A DNA stretch of 34,332 nucleotides, from NCBI GenBank assembly GCA_004143605.1, contig AWVY01000036.1:23629-57960 (forward strand). The letters run 5' to 3'. The stretch is from Desulforamulus aquiferis. GTDB lineage: Bacteria > Bacillota > Desulfotomaculia > Desulfotomaculales > Desulfotomaculaceae. The notes beneath the pieces were generated by a model that made no database searches, was not told the origin of the DNA, and was given only the letters and a program-made list of their open reading frames with translations. Made by a program: the position numbers and the translations under genes. Of the stretch, positions 8,762-16,345 are shown one piece after another. Position 1 is the first letter of the stretch, and each line of letters begins with the position of its first letter.

Positions 8762-9613
8762 CTATTTGTTTTTTGGGGCATTTTCTTGCAGGATTTTCTT
8801 AAAATCAGCCATCTTTTTTGGCAAGGAGATATTCCTGGGCAGGTAGTTATTGGAAGATAGTTCTTGAAAGACCTCCAGCAAAAAGGGTCTGCTAAGGTTG
8901 GTGGAAATGAGCAGCTGATCATTAGTAAATATTTCTTCAGGAGTGCCTTCTTTGGTAATTATACCTTCCTTCATGACTAAAACCCAATCTGCCCAACCAT
9001 AGGCGATATCAACGCAATGGGTAGCCATAATTATTGTGATGTTACTTTGATTTAATTGGTCAAGCAGCTCCATGACATGCTTTGTATACCGTGGATCCAG
9101 GGAGGCGGTAGGCTCATCGAAGATCAATACTTCAGGCTCCATGGCCAAAATATCGGCTATAGACACCAACTTTTTTTGGCCATAACTTAGGAAATGGGTT
9201 GGTTTATCCTTAAGACTAGTAATACCCGTGTCATCTAAGGCTTTAATAACCCTTGCTTTTACCTCTTCTTTGGATAGACCTAGATTGATGGGCCCAAAGG
9301 ATACCTCCTGCCATACACTGGCGGAAAATAGCTGGGTGTCCGGGTCCTGAAATACAAAGCCCACTTTACTGCGCAAATTATGCAGTGCTTTGCGATTATA
9401 TTTTACTTCCTCCCCATGCAGCAAAATTTTACCACTGAAGGGTTTTAATATTCCTATTAAATGAAGTAAGAAGGTAGATTTTCCGGCACCATTTGCTCCC
9501 AGGAGGGCAATTTTTTTACCCCTTGCAATATCAGTGGAAAGCCCCCGCAGGGCTAAGGTTCCGTCTGGGTAGGTATAGTGAAGCCCTTGTACTTGTAGTA
9601 TACTAGCCGACAT
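8762..9613 (-). CDS. cbiO: Cobalt ECF transporter ATPase CbiO
   Basis: ABC-type ATPase (283 aa, intact) that powers cobalt uptake by CbiMNQO. It has Walker A GANGAGKST (from residue 39), Q-loop VFQDPDTQLFSASV, signature LSYGQKK and Walker B VLIFDEPTASLDPR with the D-loop, then the H-loop ATHCVDIAY. The Q-loop sequence FQDPDTQLF is characteristic of ECF-type energising ATPases. The start codon follows the repaired cbiQ stop by one base triplet's overlap (TAAATG), implying coupled translation. It is the last gene of the operon. Confidence 0.96.
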   Translation of the reverse strand: MSASILQVQGLHYTYPDGTLALRGLSTDIARGKKIALLGANGAGKSTFLLHLIGILKPFSGKILLHGEEVKYNRKALHNLRSKVGFVFQDPDTQLFSASVWQEVSFGPINLGLSKEEVKARVIKALDDTGITSLKDKPTHFLSYGQKKLVSIADILAMEPEVLIFDEPTASLDPRYTKHVMELLDQLNQSNITIIMATHCVDIAYGWADWVLVMKEGIITKEGTPEEIFTNDQLLISTNLSRPFLLEVFQELSSNNYLPRNISLPKKMADFKKILQENAPKNK

Positions 9614-10391
9614 TTAAATAATGCCTCCGTAAAATAGTGCTATAAAAACTAATAAAACCTGTATAAAGAGAATCATAAATATATTTTTTTAGATACCTCA
9701 TAATCCTGCTCCAAAACCTCTAATTTTCCGTTATAACATCTAGCCTCCAGGGTGTTATATAAATCAAGGGAACGCTTGTAGGTACGGACAAATAGGCTGG
9801 TGGCTAAACTACCTGTGGACTGGTAGCCTTTTCTTAGACTTGCATAGCCGAGTCTGGCAGACTGTGAGGTATATATTTTTTCTGCAGTTTCCAATAATAC
9901 AAATATAAAGCGATAGGTAAGGGACATTAGGTCCAAGAGTAGTTCCGGGCACTTAAACCTTCTTAGAACCGAGATTATTTCTGTTAATGGTGTGGTAAGG
10001 GACAGAAAATAAAGGCAGGATACGGCAGCGAGAGCCCTTAAAAATAGATTGACTGCTGTATATAGGCTATCGTAGTTTATCCCTATAGTCATACTGAAAA
10101 GATTTACACCCCAAAGTAAGGTGGACGTTTCCTGAACGATATTAACTGCAATAGCTATAATTCCAACTAAAAGAAAGGTCATAGGTAAAAGCATGAGTTA
10201 AAGTAAAAACGAAAGGGTAAACTGCCCTTATGGACAGTTACCCAGGCCATTAATAGGATAACCAGCAGGGAAACTACCTCGCAGTTTAAGATCAGACTGG
10301 TTATAAGGGTGACCCCTGAAAAGAGAAATCTTTCCAGGGGGTGTATGTGTACTAGGGAATTATTGTAAGCGTACCTATCAAGATGAAGCAT
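9614..10391 (-). CDS. cbiQ: Cobalt ECF transporter T component CbiQ (two frameshifts)
   Basis: Integral membrane coupling protein of the cobalt uptake system. It starts MLHLDRYAYNNSLVHIHPLERF, with several hydrophobic segments and the EcfT-type coupling-helix motif SARLGYASLRKG (A-R-G pattern) near the C-terminus. Two bases are missing: in the run near 10198 (repair gives FRFYFKLMLLPM) and in the 7-base run at 9684-9690. The second repair adds a terminal hydrophobic helix (KKNIFMILFIQVLLVFIALF) and a stop right before the cbiO ATG, giving 259 aa. That extension is strong evidence that the break is an error. It overlaps the cbiN 3' end by 14 bases. Confidence 0.93.
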
Positions 10392-10670
10392 CTATAGAGC
10401 TTGCCGCCTTTCTGCTTCCCCTTTTGCTGCCAAGATAAAAGCCAATAAATCCTGCTCCGAGGGCTGCTTGCAAGGCAAACAGCAGGCTCTCAATTTCCCC
10501 GCTGGGGGGCTCCCAGATTGGCTCCATCCAGGGGGTATAGTCCGGGCTAACTTCACTGATAATTTCTTCAGCCTGCCCATCTGCTCCTCCAAATTCGGCA
10601 TCATTAAGTATAAGTATAGGGCCACAGCCAGTAGGACAACACAAAGGATTAATATTAAATTCTTCTTCAT
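10378..10670 (-). CDS. cbiN: Cobalt transport protein CbiN (one frameshift)
   Basis: Small accessory membrane protein needed with CbiM for cobalt uptake. The N-terminal helix MKKNLILILCVVLLAVA is followed, after repair of one missing base near 10619, by PILILNDAEFGGADGQAEE, the family's signature loop, then a second helix ESLLFALQAALGAGFIGFYL. Length 97 aa, normal for CbiN. Without the repair two overlapping frames each carry only half of the protein. It lies between cbiM and cbiQ. Confidence 0.93.
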
Positions 10671-10683
10671 AAAAAATCACCCT

Positions 10684-11434
10684 TTATTTTAAATTATACT
10701 TCAGGGTCTGGATGGACTTAAGTTCATTGCTGCTGTGAGCAGTCAGTAAGTTGTAGATTAGCACCGTTAGCAGTCCTTCACTAATTGCCAGTGGCAGCTG
10801 GGTAACAGCAAAAATACCCAAGAACTTAACTAGGGAAACCATGATTCCCCCTGTCACGTCAGGGAAGGCAAAGGCAAGCTGGAAGGAGGTGGTTACATAG
10901 GTCAGCAGGTTACCTAAGGCAGCAGCAGAGAAAACCGCCAACCACTTAGGTCCTCCTGATTTATTTATAATTAAATAAACACCATAGGCAACGAAGGGGC
11001 CAACCACAGCCATAGAAAAAATGTTGGCACCAAGGGTGGTTATGCCACCGTGGGCTAACAATAAGGCCTGAAACAGGAGTACAATACTGCCAAGGACGCT
11101 CATGGTGCTGGACCAAACAATATTGCACCCAGACCTACACCGGTGGGGTGTGAACAGCTGCCGGTCACTGAAGGGATCTTAAGGGCAGAAAGAACGAAGG
11201 CAAAGGCACATACCAAGCCCAGCAGCATTTTAAGCTCAGGCTTTTCACTGACTATTTTTTTATGGAGAAGAAGCCCCAAATAATAAAGGGGGCTGAAAGG
11301 GCGGCCCAGAGCAGGCACCACTTGGCCGGTAAAAAACCCTCCATGATGTGCATGGCATAGGCTGTATTGGGTACCAGGAGCAGCAAAACTATTAAAGATG
11401 CTATAAGATAGCGTGTTCTTAGCATTTGTTTCAC
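10684..11434 (-). CDS. cbiM: Cobalt ECF transporter substrate-binding component CbiM (two frameshifts)
   Basis: Multi-spanning cobalt-binding component. A signal sequence of about 27 residues ends AYA just before MHIMEGFLP; in this family the mature N-terminal Met-His is a metal ligand. Conserved blocks are [18 protein letters not shown] and [18 protein letters not shown]. One base is missing in the 7-base run at 11255-11261 (repair gives [15 protein letters not shown]) and one near 11104 (repair gives LFGPAPMSVLG). Repaired length 250 aa. An AGAGGTGA site precedes the start, 19 bases after cbiK. Confidence 0.94.
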
Positions 11435-11453
11435 CTCTATAATACTAAATTAA

Positions 11454-12288
11454 TTAATTATGAAGTTCTTCAAAGACAGCAATTAAGTGATCGATGTATA
11501 TTTTTACAATGTCTTCATAATCCAGCAACCCGCTTAAATTGATATTAACTTTAAATAAAGGGGACAATACACTCTTCCAGGAATCTTCCCCATCACCGGC
11601 TAGATCACTAAGGGCATGCTCACCGGCAATATTCATAAAGGCATAATAGTAATCTCCTTGGCCCTTGCTTTGACTAAATCCTCTTTCACATCGGTCAGGC
11701 TGGGAAAACCCTCAACCGTGCCTAAGAAGAGGTTTGGACAAGTGCGCCTGAGCATATCATTAAGACACCCGTAAGTGCTAAAGGCAGGATGTTCGGAACC
11801 ATGACCCACCAATACCAGGGCATGTTCAGGGGAATTGCTGGGAAGACAGCACTTTAAAAATTTAATGACTGCCTCGTAATCTGACTGATGATAGAGCATC
11901 GGCTTACCAAGGACTAATTTTTCAAAGCCAAATTTGCCAATTTTGGATGAAAATTGTGTCCTGATATACCTCGCAAATGGGACATATTTTCCACAACGTT
12001 GACCAGATCATAGTATTCTTGACCTGCAATCATATGCACAGATTGTACTGCAACCCTGGTATACCCTTCATCCTGCAGCCTGGCTAAGGCTGTAACAGGG
12101 CTATCATAGTGAAAGCCCATTTTACCTAACCTTTGTCGTATGCTTTTGGCGGTATAGGCCCAACGAACTTCAATGTTAGGGAAGGTTTCCTTTACCTTGT
12201 CTTCCAAATTCTTAAAGGAAGTGGCTGCTTGGGTGACGTTGGTTCCAAAGGTTACAAGTAAGATGGCTGTATCTCTGCTATGATTCAA
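11454..12288 (-). CDS. cbiK: Anaerobic sirohydrochlorin cobaltochelatase CbiK (two frameshifts)
   Basis: Inserts cobalt into sirohydrochlorin or its reduced form in anaerobic cobalamin synthesis. I place the start at a TTG (MNHSRDTAILLVTFGT) because a perfect GGAGGTGA site stands a few bases before it; upstream in-frame codons lie in the riboswitch terminator. Candidate metal and catalytic histidines are in VQSVHMIAG, VLVGHGSEHPAF and NIAGEHALSDLAGDGEDSWK, as in Salmonella CbiK. One base is missing near 11950 (repair gives KIGKFGFEKLVLGKPML) and one near 11636 (repair gives IMPLMNIAGEH). Length 278 aa. It is the first gene of the cobalt operon and is controlled by the riboswitch upstream. Confidence 0.92.
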
Positions 12289-12300
12289 ATACTCACCTCC

Positions 12301-12336
12301 AAAAAATAATAACCTTAACTTGGCAAAGTTAAGGTT
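12301..12336 (-). terminator. Riboswitch-associated terminator before cbiK
   Basis: Perfect 11-bp stem AACCTTAACTT / AAGTTAAGGTT with a 4-base loop, followed on the minus strand by ATTATTTTTT. It sits between the cobalamin riboswitch and the cbiK ribosome-binding site and is the likely expression platform. Confidence 0.9.
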
Positions 12337-12397
12337 GTCGAACAATTGTAGATGTCCAATTCTTAACTGTTTGCCTCTCCTCGGGAGGAACAGTTCA

Positions 12398-12560
12398 GCG
12401 TTAAGCAAGTCTCCTGACTTATGGCTCATCGATAGTTTCACCTTCCCAGTTAACCCAGTGGTCTTTGAAACCTCTCACCAATTACAGTGGCCGGACCGTT
12501 CGGGAATTTCACCCGATTCCTGCTCCCCTAGGGGATACTTAACACCTACAATATTCATTT
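12398..12560 (-). promoter_or_regulatory. Cobalamin riboswitch controlling cbiK-cbiMNQO
   Basis: On the minus strand the element shows the B12-box core: GGTGAAATTCCCGAACGGTC, then GGCCACTGTAA, a GAGCC segment, and GTCAGGAGACTTGCT. The closing stem pairs GTTAAG near 12540 with CTTAAC near 12402. A second hairpin (AACTGTT/AACAGTT) and the terminator at 12301 follow. Adenosylcobalamin binding should stop transcription of the cobalt uptake genes. Confidence 0.93.
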
Positions 12561-12625
12561 GTCTTATGTTACCATTTATTGGGTTGCAATGTCTATAATA
12601 AGATAGCGACAAATAGGCACTAACA

Positions 12626-12652
12626 AGTATAAAATATAACAACAATTGTCAA
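12626..12652 (-). promoter_or_regulatory. Probable sigma-A promoter for the cbi operon
   Basis: Minus-strand TTGACA (12647-12652) and TATACT (12626-12631) with a short 15-base spacer, about 65 bases upstream of the riboswitch. The perfect -35 is persuasive; the spacer is below optimum. Confidence 0.5.
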
Positions 12653-12777
12653 TAAAAATGTCTCTGCGTAATATTTTTAAATAGCTAAACAGTATATTCA
12701 TATAGAAGGACAAAAATCTCTATCTGTCTAATAGGACTTATTATGTATCAAAAATAAAAATAAATAACATAAATGTA

Positions 12778-12806
12778 TTGTAAAATGCTCAAGATAGACT
12801 TACAAT
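12778..12806 (+). promoter_or_regulatory. Probable sigma-A promoter for the cobT riboswitch transcript
   Basis: TTGTAA (12778) and TACAAT (12801) separated by exactly 17 bases, ending 10-15 bases before the riboswitch. The two riboswitch units thus fire divergently from a roughly 120-base AT-rich spacer that holds nothing else recognisable. Confidence 0.6.
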
Positions 12807-12814
12807 AAATGTAA

Positions 12815-12985
12815 ATAAAACCAGCAGGTGCCCCATGGGGAGAATAGGGAATCAGGTGCAAGTCCTGAGCGGTCCCGCCACTGTAAACGGGTAGTTTAGC
12901 ACTGGAAAGCCACTGGCCTAAAGGCTGGGAAGGCGGTGCTAAATAATGAGCCGTGGAGCCAGGAGACCTGCCTGTCCTGGTTGAA
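12815..12985 (+). promoter_or_regulatory. Cobalamin riboswitch controlling cobT
   Basis: Classic B12 element: GGGAATCAGGTGCAAGTCCT, GAGCGGTCCCGCCACTGTAA, GGAAAGCCACTGG, GAGCC, and CCAGGAGACCTGCC. The closing stem pairs CCAGCAGG near 12821 with CCTGTCCTGG near 12971. A strong terminator hairpin follows at 13005, so control is at transcription. Confidence 0.96.
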
Positions 12986-13004
12986 TAATCTGAGGATGAT
13001 GGAA

Positions 13005-13042
13005 AAATTCTCGGCCTATTAAGGCTGAGAATTTATTTTTTA
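13005..13042 (+). terminator. Riboswitch-associated terminator before cobT
   Basis: Twelve-pair stem (AAATTCTCGGCC with GGCTGAGAATTT, one G-U pair), loop TATTAA, followed by a T-rich tail. It lies between the riboswitch and the cobT ribosome-binding site. Confidence 0.92.
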
Positions 13043-13075
13043 GCTAATAATAAATTCTTGGGAGGGAAATTTGTA

Positions 13076-14127
13076 ATGGAATTATTGCAAGAAACCTTAT
13101 CAAAAATTCAGGAGCCCAACAGAAATGTGGAGGAATTGGCCCAAAGGAGACTAGACAACCTTACCAAGCCCCTGGGAAGTCTTGGGGTTTTAGAGGAGAT
13201 CGCCTCCCGTCTGGCAGGTATTCAAGGTCAGGCATTACCGAAGCTTCCCAAAGAGAAGGCAATTATAGTGCTGGCAGGGGATCATGGTGTAACCAATGAA
13301 GGAGTAAGTGCTTCCCACAGGAGGTAACTCCACAAATGGTCCTTAACTTCCTGCGGGGCGGTGCAGGTATCAATGTGCTTGCCCGTCAAGCTGGAGCCAA
13401 AGTTGTAGTGGCAGATATAGGTGTGGCGGGGGAGCCTTTAGAATATGAAGGACTAATCTCCTGCCGTGTTAAGTCAGGTACTGATAACTTTGTCCTTGGC
13501 CCGGCAATGAGCCAAGAGGAAGCTGTTAAAGCCATAGAAACGGGTATTGCTTTGGTGCAGCAGCAGATACATGACTCTGTAGCTTTGGTGGGAACCGGGG
13601 AGATGGGCATAGGAAATACCACACCCAGTGCAGCTATCCTGGCTGTTTTTAGTGGACTTAATCCCATTGATGTTACGGGCAGGGGAACGGGTATAGATGA
13701 TACACGCATGCAGCATAAGGCCCAGGTGATTGCCAAAGCAATTGAGGTGAACCGTCCAAATCCAAAGGATGGCTTGGATGTACTGGCCAAAATGGGTGGG
13801 CTGGAGATAGCGGCTTGACAGGAGTAATCCTCGGCTGCGCTGCTCGGGGAATTCCTGTCGTAATTGATGGTTTTATTTCCTGTGCGGCAGCCTGGTGGCC
13901 AATTCCATTGCCCCTTTGAGTCGGGAGTACATGTTTGCCTCACACCTTTCGGGTGAACAGGGACATCGCCTAATGCTGGAATTACTAGGCTTGAAACCAA
14001 TGCTTCATCTGGATATGAGATTGGGAGAAGGTACTGGAGCTCCCTGGCCTTCCATTTAGTTGAGTCTGCAGTGCTTATAATTAACGAAATGGCCACCTTT
14101 GATGAAGCGGGAGTTAGTCAAGGCTAA
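13076..14127 (+). CDS. cobT: Nicotinate-nucleotide:dimethylbenzimidazole phosphoribosyltransferase CobT (four frameshifts)
   Basis: Activates the lower-ligand base (forms alpha-ribazole phosphate) for cobalamin nucleotide-loop assembly. ATG at 13076 follows TTGGGAGGG with good spacing; the upstream in-frame TTG at 13058 would put this site inside the gene. Conserved segments: LTKPLGSLGVLEEIASRLAG, VLAGDHGVTNEGVSAFPQEV, GTGEMGIGNTTPSAA, TGRGTGIDD. Four one-base losses occur near 13312, 13812, 13891 and 14042; repair restores GLEIAGLTGVILGCAARG, FISCAAALVANSIAP and the terminal block with the family motif LGEGTG, giving 351 aa (family about 350). At 14042 either a C or a G could be missing (family has GTGAALA). 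It is the only biosynthetic cob gene after the riboswitch. Confidence 0.93.
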
Positions 14128-14134
14128 TTGATTG

Positions 14135-14164
14135 AAACTGGCATAAAATAATGCCAGTTTTTTT
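14135..14164 (+). terminator. Intrinsic terminator after cobT
   Basis: Perfect 10-bp stem AAACTGGCAT / ATGCCAGTTT, 6-base loop, then a T-run. The next promoter begins two bases later. Confidence 0.92.
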
Positions 14165-14165
14165 A

Positions 14166-14202
14166 TTGACAAAAGGAAGAATCTAAATTATAATGATTAT
14201 AA
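14166..14202 (+). promoter_or_regulatory. Sigma-A promoter overlapped by an exact PerR-type box
   Basis: TTGACA (14166) and TATAAT (14189) with a 17-base spacer, a consensus promoter. The 15-base palindrome TTATAATGATTATAA at 14188-14202 contains the -10 and matches the known Bacillus PerR box exactly. A bound repressor would block RNA polymerase. The sequence just after it (AATAACGATAATAAATCG) may be a second, weaker site. Confidence 0.88.
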
Positions 14203-14253
14203 ATTAATAACGATAATAAATCGTAAAACTTTAATAGATGGAGGAATATTATT

Positions 14254-14523
14254 ATGCAAAACAAAAGTACTATGTGTTTCAATATTTCTGAACAAGAAAG
14301 AGTATCCTTTGAAAGGGTAGCAGAATTAAAGGGCATTTCATTAGGTGAATTATTTAGTAAGTATCAAAAAATTTATTTAGAGAAGAATGTGCTGGGAGAC
14401 AAGCAACAGCAAAATAATACTGGATTGAGTTTAGGGTATAGTTATGGTAAGCCTTTTTATCAAGTTCGCCAAAATAGGGAAAAAAGCACAGGTATCAATC
14501 TTGGTTATATTGCAGTAATATAA
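14254..14523 (+). CDS. Small protein with RHH-like N-terminus and repeated TG-GY motif (paralogue 1)
   Basis: 89 aa, not a family I can name. Residues 5-45 (TMCFNISEQERVSFERVAEL, then KGISLGELFSKYQ) resemble the strand-helix-helix of ribbon-helix-helix or DUF6290-like antitoxin proteins. The C-terminal half carries two copies of a short motif about 30 residues apart: NTGLSLGY and STGINLGY, with a K-x-x-YQ spacer between. A GGAGGAATATT site precedes the ATG. The gene sits directly behind a PerR-box promoter, so peroxide control is likely. A close paralogue lies downstream of the PerR-like gene. Function unknown; DNA binding is only a guess from the N-terminal fold. Confidence 0.8.
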   Translation: MQNKSTMCFNISEQERVSFERVAELKGISLGELFSKYQKIYLEKNVLGDKQQQNNTGLSLGYSYGKPFYQVRQNREKSTGINLGYIAVI

Positions 14524-14538
14524 ATATTTCGGGAACAC

Positions 14539-14576
14539 TAGACAAAAGTCCTGTTACTAAATTACAATAATTATAA
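14539..14576 (+). promoter_or_regulatory. Promoter with PerR-type box before the PerR-like gene
   Basis: TAGACA (14539) and TACAAT (14563), 18-base spacer. TTACAATAATTATAA at 14562-14576 differs from the PerR box at one position and covers the -10. This suggests autoregulation of the PerR-like gene. Confidence 0.78.
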
Positions 14577-14616
14577 ATTAGTAACAATTATAAAAACCTG
14601 GGGAGGAGGTTAAGCA

Positions 14617-15036
14617 ATGACAATACAAAAGCTTAAGGAATTAGGGCTTAAATTAACACCTCAAAGACTGGCAATACTAAATTTGCTGGAAGGTAATATG
14701 AATCATCCATCTGCTGAGGAGATTTACAACCAATTAAAGCCCCAGTATCCGTCCTTGTCCCTTGCAACGGTATACAATACATTAGAGATTTTGGCCGGAG
14801 CAGGGGAACTGCAAGAAGTTAGGATAAAGTCAGATAAGAGGCATTTTGACCCAAATTCCGCCCCCCATGGTCATTTTTTATGCAGAAGCTGTGAATCTAT
14901 TTACGACTTAGACTCAGGAGCCTATGAGATAAAAGCCCCCTTCAATGTAAATGGTTATCAGGTAGAGGAATGTACACTTTATTTTTATGGAATTTGTCCA
15001 AAGTGTCAGGCAGCAGCAAAAAATAATGGTAATTAG
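14617..15036 (+). CDS. perR: Fur-family peroxide regulator, PerR-like
   Basis: 139 aa, intact. Winged-helix domain (LGLKLTPQRLAILNLLEG; SLATVYNTLEILAGAGELQE recognition region) followed by a metal-binding dimerisation domain. NHPSAEEIY supplies the His that sits at PerR position 37; HFDPNSAPHGHFLC holds the other regulatory histidines. Structural zinc cysteines are CRSC and CPKC. PerR-type proteins sense H2O2 through metal-catalysed histidine oxidation. The PerR boxes at its own and its neighbour's promoter support PerR rather than Fur or Zur. GGGGAGGAGG precedes the ATG. Both neighbours are the paired small proteins. Confidence 0.87.
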   Translation: MTIQKLKELGLKLTPQRLAILNLLEGNMNHPSAEEIYNQLKPQYPSLSLATVYNTLEILAGAGELQEVRIKSDKRHFDPNSAPHGHFLCRSCESIYDLDSGAYEIKAPFNVNGYQVEECTLYFYGICPKCQAAAKNNGN

Positions 15037-15121
15037 AGATTCGTAGACGATATAAAATAAGTACGTATACAAATCTAATTAAAGCTAAAAATATTGTTAA
15101 AGATAATAATCTAGAATGAGA

Positions 15122-15142
15122 CTTAATGTAAATTATATTAAG
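15122..15142. promoter_or_regulatory. Inverted repeat upstream of paralogue 2
   Basis: Arms CTTAAT and ATTAAG flank a central palindromic TAAATTA with one unpaired base on each side. It lies 20 bases before the start codon, between the PerR-like gene and paralogue 2. It is not a PerR box. No good -35/-10 pair was found nearby, so it could be an operator or an RNA structure. Confidence 0.35.
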
Positions 15143-15161
15143 TAGAAATGGAGGAATAAAC

Positions 15162-15425
15162 ATGGAAAACGAACGTACTATGTGCATTAATATTTCTGAA
15201 AATGATAAAAAATACTTCGAGAGAATGGTTGAGTCCCAGGGGATCTCCCCAGGGGATCTATTTAAAAAATATCAAGAGAATTATCTATTAAATATGGAAG
15301 ATGAGAACTATGATAACACAGGACTAAATCTGGGCTACAATAAAGCTAAGCATATTTATCAAACTTGCAGGGAAAGTGATCCAGATAATACAGGTATCAA
15401 TGTCGGCTATAATCAAGAGAGATAA
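15162..15425 (+). CDS. Small protein with RHH-like N-terminus and repeated TG-GY motif (paralogue 2)
   Basis: 87 aa, intact, clearly homologous to the protein at 14254 over its full length: both share TMC-x-NISE, FER, GIS-x-G-x-LF-x-KYQ, then NTGLNLGY and NTGINVGY separated by an acidic spacer containing YQ. The shared layout implies duplication around the PerR-like gene. GGAGGAATAAAC precedes the ATG. It ends in a terminator. I do not recognise a characterised homologue. The conserved N-terminal MC and the two glycine-tyrosine repeats are the residues to test. Confidence 0.8.
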   Translation: MENERTMCINISENDKKYFERMVESQGISPGDLFKKYQENYLLNMEDENYDNTGLNLGYNKAKHIYQTCRESDPDNTGINVGYNQER

Positions 15426-15436
15426 AAAATACTTGT

Positions 15437-15469
15437 AAGGCGAGGATTAAATCCCGCCTTTTCTATTTT
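15437..15469 (+). terminator. Intrinsic terminator after paralogue 2
   Basis: Stem AAGGCG(a)GGAT / ATCC-CGCCTT with one bulge and a T-rich tail, closing the PerR-linked cluster. Confidence 0.8.
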
Positions 15470-15597
15470 GTCAGGAAAGAATGAAATCTGCCAGTAGACC
15501 AATATGTTTACTTCACTGCTATAATCTTTTCCTTATATAAACTAATAAATTAAAGATACTAGTAGTAGGACTTTAAATCCGATGGGGAGGTGCTGTA

Positions 15598-15780
15598 ATG
15601 ACTAGCAAATTAAAAAGAGGTTTGCCAGGTACCCCTTTTAACAAAGGAGCCAAATATATGCAGGAAGCAGGGGGTGAAATTGGCTTCTCAGGTCGCGGTA
15701 AGGTGCAGGGAAATACCGATGCCTTGTCAAATACAGCCCCGGAGGTGCAAAAGGCCCCAAACAGGTTCTTAATTATGTAG
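15598..15780 (+). CDS. Hypothetical 60-residue protein
   Basis: Begins after a very strong GGGGAGGTGCTGTA site. Glycine-rich and basic at the N-terminus (KLKRGLPGTPFNKGAKYMQE, then GGEIGFSGRGKVQGNTDALSN), no hydrophobic segment, no family I recognise. It stands alone, about 130 bases after a terminator and followed by a weak CCAGG-CCTGG hairpin. The strong translation start supports it as a real gene; an overlapping frame on the other strand has no such site. Size and composition would suit a small sporulation or coat-associated protein, but this is a guess. Confidence 0.6.
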   Translation: MTSKLKRGLPGTPFNKGAKYMQEAGGEIGFSGRGKVQGNTDALSNTAPEVQKAPNRFLIM

Positions 15781-15860
15781 CCAGGTTTATCCTGGCCCTT
15801 TATCTTTTGCCAGGGTTGAAAGACTGATAATAAAAATCGCTTAATAAATATTGACAAAAT

Positions 15861-15898
15861 AAAAAGACTATTCTTAGATATTTGAGAATAGTCTTTTT
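15861..15898. terminator. Intrinsic terminator hairpin, bidirectional
   Basis: Perfect 14-bp stem AAAAAGACTATTCT / AGAATAGTCTTTTT with a 10-base loop. It can end transcripts in either direction. From here to 16170 I see no gene, only AT-rich spacer. Confidence 0.85.
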
Positions 15899-16178
15899 GC
15901 CCCAAGTATTTATTTTTCTTCAGGAATATAGATGTATCTAAAGGCAACATCTGCAAAATGAAGAAATTTTTCAAATAATGAGCGCATTAGCTGCACCTTC
16001 TTTCCGGGGGCCAGTTATTTATCTATATTTAGGATACAGGTATTTTATATAAAAGTAAAGGGAACCAGTTCTTAAAATAATTCGTGATTGCTCCATATTT
16101 CTCAATATTACTAGTATGGTAATACCACCTAAAAGTTTATTTAAGGAAGCATTTTATACAATTAACAAAATAATATAC

Positions 16179-16207
16179 TTGACTATATTAATTTAAAATG
16201 ATATAAA
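16179..16207 (+). promoter_or_regulatory. Sigma-A promoter for the second iron alcohol dehydrogenase
   Basis: TTGACT (16179) and TATAAA (16202) with a 17-base spacer, about 140 bases before the gene. The leader between holds the inverted repeat at 16269. Confidence 0.65.
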
Positions 16208-16268
16208 ACAGTTTTATTTGTGCAAAAAACACTTGCTCTTTTCTACCACTCATAATATTTGATAACTA

Positions 16269-16282
16269 GTTAGAGTGCTAAC
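16269..16282. promoter_or_regulatory. Inverted repeat in the leader of the second iron alcohol dehydrogenase
   Basis: GTTAG-N4-CTAAC, located between the promoter and the gene. A possible operator for the response regulator encoded downstream or for another factor. One half (GAGTGCTAA) looks like half of a CIRCE site, but no partner is present. Confidence 0.3.
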
Positions 16283-16345
16283 AAAAGGAAAATAAAGGAA
16301 GATGATGAATATATTTAGTAAATAACTTAAGGGGCTGATGTGGCT

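Noticed and set aside
13058-13075. TTG at 13058 as the cobT start
   Set aside because: It would place the GGGAGGG ribosome-binding site inside the gene; ATG 13076 has ideal spacing.
13386-14096. Long open frame on the strand opposite cobT (about 236 codons)
   Set aside because: It has low-complexity Ser/Pro/Thr-rich composition and no ribosome-binding site, and it mirrors the real cobT codons. It spans three of the cobT frame breaks.
15573-15974. Minus-strand frame of 133 codons over the 60-aa gene
   Set aside because: No good start site and it runs through a terminator hairpin; the plus-strand frame has a strong GGGGAGGTG site.
16274-16282. CIRCE heat-shock element
   Set aside because: Only the GAGTGCTAA-like half is present; no TTAGCACTC partner lies 9 bases away.
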